Shown here one piece after another: positions 52,349 to 54,857 of a DNA stretch of 54,857 nt. The stretch comes from Armatimonadota bacterium (GTDB lineage Bacteria > Armatimonadota > Hebobacteria > CAIYQO01). Made by a program: the position numbers and the translations under genes. The stretch's first letter is position 1; the number at the start of each line of letters is the position of its first letter. The stretch spans positions 1 to 54,857 of the forward strand of contig JAKPKV010000094.1 in the NCBI GenBank assembly GCA_029553475.1, in the 5' to 3' direction. Below the pieces are notes generated by a model, which saw nothing but the letters and a program-made list of their open reading frames with translations, had not been told where the DNA came from and did not search any database.

Positions 52349-54250
52349 TTACTGCCCCTCTTTATACTCGGCGTCAATCACGTCGTCGCCGCCCGGCGGC
52401 GCGCCCGCCGGTCCGGCCTCCGGACCGGCGTCCGGGCCGGGCTGCCCCGCGCCCGCCGCCTCATACATCCGCTGCGAGACGCGCATCATGCGATCCTGCA
52501 GCGCCTGCATCGCCGCGCGCGTGGCGGCGATATCCTCGCCGTTCATCGCCGCGCGGACGTCCCGCACTCCATCTTCCAGGCCGCTTTTTTCCTCCGCGGT
52601 CAGCTTGTCGCCCAGTTCGGTGATCTGCTTTTCCACCTGGTAGGCGATGGTATCGGCCGCGTTGCGCGTCTCCGCCAGCTCCTTGCGGCGCCGGTCCTCC
52701 TCGGCGTGCGCCTGCGCCTCGTCCACCATGCGCTCCACCTCGGCGTGGTCCAGCGTGCCGGAGCCGGTGATGGAGATGCTCTGCTCGCGCCCGGTGGCCT
52801 GATCCTTCGCCCGCACGTGCACGATGCCGTTCACGTCAATGTCGAAGGTCACGTCAATTTTGGGCACGCCGCGCGGCGCCGGCGGAATGCCCGTCAGGTC
52901 GAACTGGCCGAGCAGCCGGTTCTCGCGGGCGATTTCGCGCTCGCCCTGGAAGACCATGATATGCACTTCCGGCTGGAAGTCGGAGTAGGTGGTGAACGTC
53001 TCCGTCTTCGTGGTCGGAATCGTCGTGTTGCGCTGGATGAGGCGGGTGAAAATGCCCCCCGCCGTCTCGATGCCCAGCGACAGCGGGGTCACGTCGAGCA
53101 GCACGATGTCGGAGCGCTCGCCGGCGAGCACCGAGGCCTGGATGGCCGCGCCCACCGCCACCACTTCGTCCGGGTTCACCCCGCGGTGCGGCTCCTTGCC
53201 CACCAGCGTGCGCGCCAGCTCGATGACCATCGGCATGCGCGTGGAGCCGCCGACCATGATGACTTCGTCCAGATCGCCCGGCTGCAGGCCGGCATCCTTC
53301 AGCGCGCTGTGGAACGGCCCCACCATGCGCTCGACCAGATCGCGCGTCAGATCCTCGAATTTCGCGCGGGTGAGCGTCATGTCCAGGTGTTTCGGGCCGT
53401 TCTGATCGGCGGTGATGAAGGGGAGGTTGATCGTCGTCTGCACCATGCTGGAGAGCTCGATCTTCGCCTTCTCCGCCGCCTCGCGCAGCCGCTGCAGCGC
53501 CTGGCGGTCCTTGCGCAGGTCAATGCCCTGCTCGCGCTGGAACTCGTCCGCCAGCCAGTTCACGATGCGCTCGTCCCAGTCGTCGCCGCCCAGGTGGGTG
53601 TCGCCGTTGGTGGACTTCACCTCGAAGACGCCGTCGCCGACCTCCAGCACGGACACGTCGAAGGTGCCGCCGCCCAGGTCCCACACCAGCACGGTCTCGT
53701 CCTTCTTCCGGTCGAGGCCGTAGGCCAACGAGGCCGCCGTCGGCTCGTTGATGATGCGCAGCACCTTGAGACCGGCGACCTCGCCGGCGGTCTTCGTCGC
53801 GTTGCGCTGGGCGTCGTTGAAGTAGGCGGGCACGGTGATCACCGCCGCCTCCACCGGCTGGCCCAGATACGTCTCCGCGTCCGCTTTCAGTTTTTGCAGC
53901 ACCATCGCGGAGATCTCCTCCGGCGTATACTGCCGGCCCTGGATATCCACCACCGCCAGGTTGCCGGTGCCCGGCACCACCTGGTAGGGCACGATGGCGC
54001 GCTCGGAGGACACCTCTTCATAGCGGCGGCCGACAAAACGCTTGATCGAGAAGACCGTGTTTTCCGGATTGATCGTCGCCTGGCGCTTCGCCGGCTGGCC
54101 CACCAGCCGCTCCCCGGCTTTCGTGAAGGCCACCACCGACGGCGTCAACCGGCTGCCCTCCGTATTCGTGATGACCGTCGGCTCCCCCCCCTCCATCACC
54201 GCGACGACGGAGTTCGTCGTGCCCAAGTCAATACCGATCACTTTTCCCAT
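52349..54250 (-). CDS. dnaK: Chaperone DnaK (Hsp70)
   Basis: 633 residues, full length. [17 protein letters not shown] and [17 protein letters not shown] are the phosphate-binding loops; [11 protein letters not shown] is the adenosine motif. The substrate domain has [14 protein letters not shown], and a C-terminal lid ends in a Gly/Pro-rich tail [12 protein letters not shown]. It refolds proteins with DnaJ; the nucleotide exchange factor grpE is not in the window. It is the first gene of the heat-shock cluster. Confidence 0.98.
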   Translation of the reverse strand: MGKVIGIDLGTTNSVVAVMEGGEPTVITNTEGSRLTPSVVAFTKAGERLVGQPAKRQATINPENTVFSIKRFVGRRYEEVSSERAIVPYQVVPGTGNLAVVDIQGRQYTPEEISAMVLQKLKADAETYLGQPVEAAVITVPAYFNDAQRNATKTAGEVAGLKVLRIINEPTAASLAYGLDRKKDETVLVWDLGGGTFDVSVLEVGDGVFEVKSTNGDTHLGGDDWDERIVNWLADEFQREQGIDLRKDRQALQRLREAAEKAKIELSSMVQTTINLPFITADQNGPKHLDMTLTRAKFEDLTRDLVERMVGPFHSALKDAGLQPGDLDEVIMVGGSTRMPMVIELARTLVGKEPHRGVNPDEVVAVGAAIQASVLAGERSDIVLLDVTPLSLGIETAGGIFTRLIQRNTTIPTTKTETFTTYSDFQPEVHIMVFQGEREIARENRLLGQFDLTGIPPAPRGVPKIDVTFDIDVNGIVHVRAKDQATGREQSISITGSGTLDHAEVERMVDEAQAHAEEDRRRKELAETRNAADTIAYQVEKQITELGDKLTAEEKSGLEDGVRDVRAAMNGEDIAATRAAMQALQDRMMRVSQRMYEAAGAGQPGPDAGPEAGPAGAPPGGDDVIDAEYKEGQ

Positions 54251-54311
54251 CCCTTTTCCCTCCCGGGGCGGCGGTCTCTGCTTCGCCCACCAACCCCATC
54301 ATGCTGGAGAC

Positions 54312-54341
54312 ATCATATAACTTGAGTCATTACTTGTCAAG
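54312..54341 (-). promoter_or_regulatory. dnaK promoter overlapped by a HAIR-type operator
   Basis: On the minus strand TTGACA (54335-54340) and TATGAT (54312-54317) have an exact 17-base spacer. CTTGAGT at 54321-54327 and TGTCAAG at 54335-54341, seven bases apart, match the HspR HAIR consensus CTTGAGT-N7-ACTCAAG except for two bases of the right half. The operator covers the -35 and most of the spacer, so bound HspR would block RNA polymerase. Confidence 0.85.
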
Positions 54342-54531
54342 TACCTTGCGTAAAAAAATCCTACAAAATGTCTTTCCCGCCCCGCCGGGAGGCCAACCAC
54401 GCGCCCCGCCGACTCCGCTCCCCCACCTTCCGCATCCTGCGCTCTGCCATCGCTTGCGCCCCGCAACCACCGAAAGGACTTTTCCCCGCCCCCTCCGAAT
54501 AGCTCTGCTAACTCTTCACGCGAGGTGTCCC

Positions 54532-54777
54532 CATGCACGGCACGCTGTCTCTCAACGGTACCTGGGCGCTGTATCACGCTGAAGGCGATCATCGCCTGCA
54601 CGTCCGCCATTACGCCGCGGACACGCTGCGCGGCGGGCGCGCGCTCTCCGCCCCCGTCCCCGCGCCCGTGCACCAGGTGCTGCTGGACGCCGGCCTGCTG
54701 GAGGAGCTGAATGTCGGGCTGAATTCGCTGAAGGCGCGCTGGGTGGAGGAGCGCTTTTGGATTTATCGTCATACCTA
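54532..54777 (+). pseudogene. GH2 beta-mannosidase-like N-terminal fragment
   Basis: 81 codons. SLNGTWALYH, PVPAPVHQVLLDAGLLEE and LKARWVEERFWIYR follow the sugar-binding start of GH2 beta-mannosidases, which normally have over 800 residues. The frame stops at 54775-54777 directly after IYRHT, where the base composition also changes. So the gene was probably cut by an insertion, or the window holds a junction. Confidence 0.6.
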
Positions 54778-54857
54778 AAACCGCTTACTGTCAACTCCTT
54801 TGACAAACCGGTAGCATAACTTTCGGTCTTCCCCGTTACCAGGTCCAATTTTGTAAC
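54778..54857. other. AT-richer terminal stretch, possible end of an inserted element
   Basis: The last 80 bases are clearly lower in GC than the gene they interrupt and contain TGTCAA-CTCCT-TTGACA, an inverted repeat whose right half could be an outward -35. No transposase start is visible before the window ends, so identity stays open. Confidence 0.35.

Noticed and set aside
51896-54325. Rightward frame of 809 codons over hsp20 and dnaK
   Set aside because: It is antisense to dnaK, whose promoter, operator and motifs are clear.

Overview
The window comes from a GC-rich bacterium that probably has an outer membrane, because it encodes an MtrB-like beta-barrel next to multihaem c-type cytochromes. 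The heat-shock genes are controlled by an HspR/HAIR-type switch, and pyruvate:ferredoxin oxidoreductase is made of fused subunits. This mix would fit Armatimonadota or a neighbouring lineage, but sequence alone does not settle the phylum.

Region 1 (1 to about 18.2 kb) is accessory DNA. It opens with the trailer end of a CRISPR array, then a single-pass membrane protein and a tyrosine recombinase. A leftward block (10.0 to 2.1 kb) follows. It encodes a ubiquitin-like protein ending in GGGV, a frameshifted candidate E2, a JAMM/JAB peptidase, an E1/ThiF enzyme, an acyl-carrier-like protein, an XRE regulator, an ImmA/IrrE peptidase, a thymidylate-synthase-like protein (frameshifted N-terminus), a thymidylate-kinase-like protein fused to a hydroxymethyl-dU-kinase-type helical domain, and a radical SAM/SPASM enzyme. 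I see a strong promoter with a palindromic operator inside the block. A protein-conjugation module beside nucleotide-modifying enzymes is the best candidate here for an undescribed system. Next come a broken second ImmA gene, an amidoligase/DUF5049/glutamine-amidotransferase/ligase-like operon, a broken beta-helix gene, a DUF2924/serine-recombinase/HTH module and two Mor-like genes. Many carry single-base frameshifts, several at G or C runs.

Region 2 (18.2 to 22.4 kb) is a junction. It holds tRNA-Gln(TTG), a decayed comM fragment, an HTH remnant, an intact comM of different base composition, a methyltransferase fragment, IS5 and IS630 remnants, and a gene truncated by them.

Region 3 (22.5 to 54.3 kb) is intact chromosome. 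A decahaem cytochrome, an outer-membrane barrel and a six-haem lipoprotein form a porin-cytochrome conduit that follows a hemA paralogue directly. Around them lie hemB, fused cobA-hemD, hemL, precorrin-2 dehydrogenase, a second hemA and hemC, so tetrapyrrole supply and cytochromes are linked. Further on are a repeat-rich MITE-like segment, two amidohydrolases, a SMUG1-type glycosylase, a U32 protein, a Nudix hydrolase, an RRM protein, pyruvate:ferredoxin oxidoreductase, a PAS-GAF-GGDEF protein, and the dnaK-hsp20-dnaJ-hspR-clpC heat-shock cluster, interrupted by a four-helix-bundle gene between inverted repeats. The window ends in the 5' piece of a GH2 beta-mannosidase-like gene that stops abruptly, probably at an insertion.
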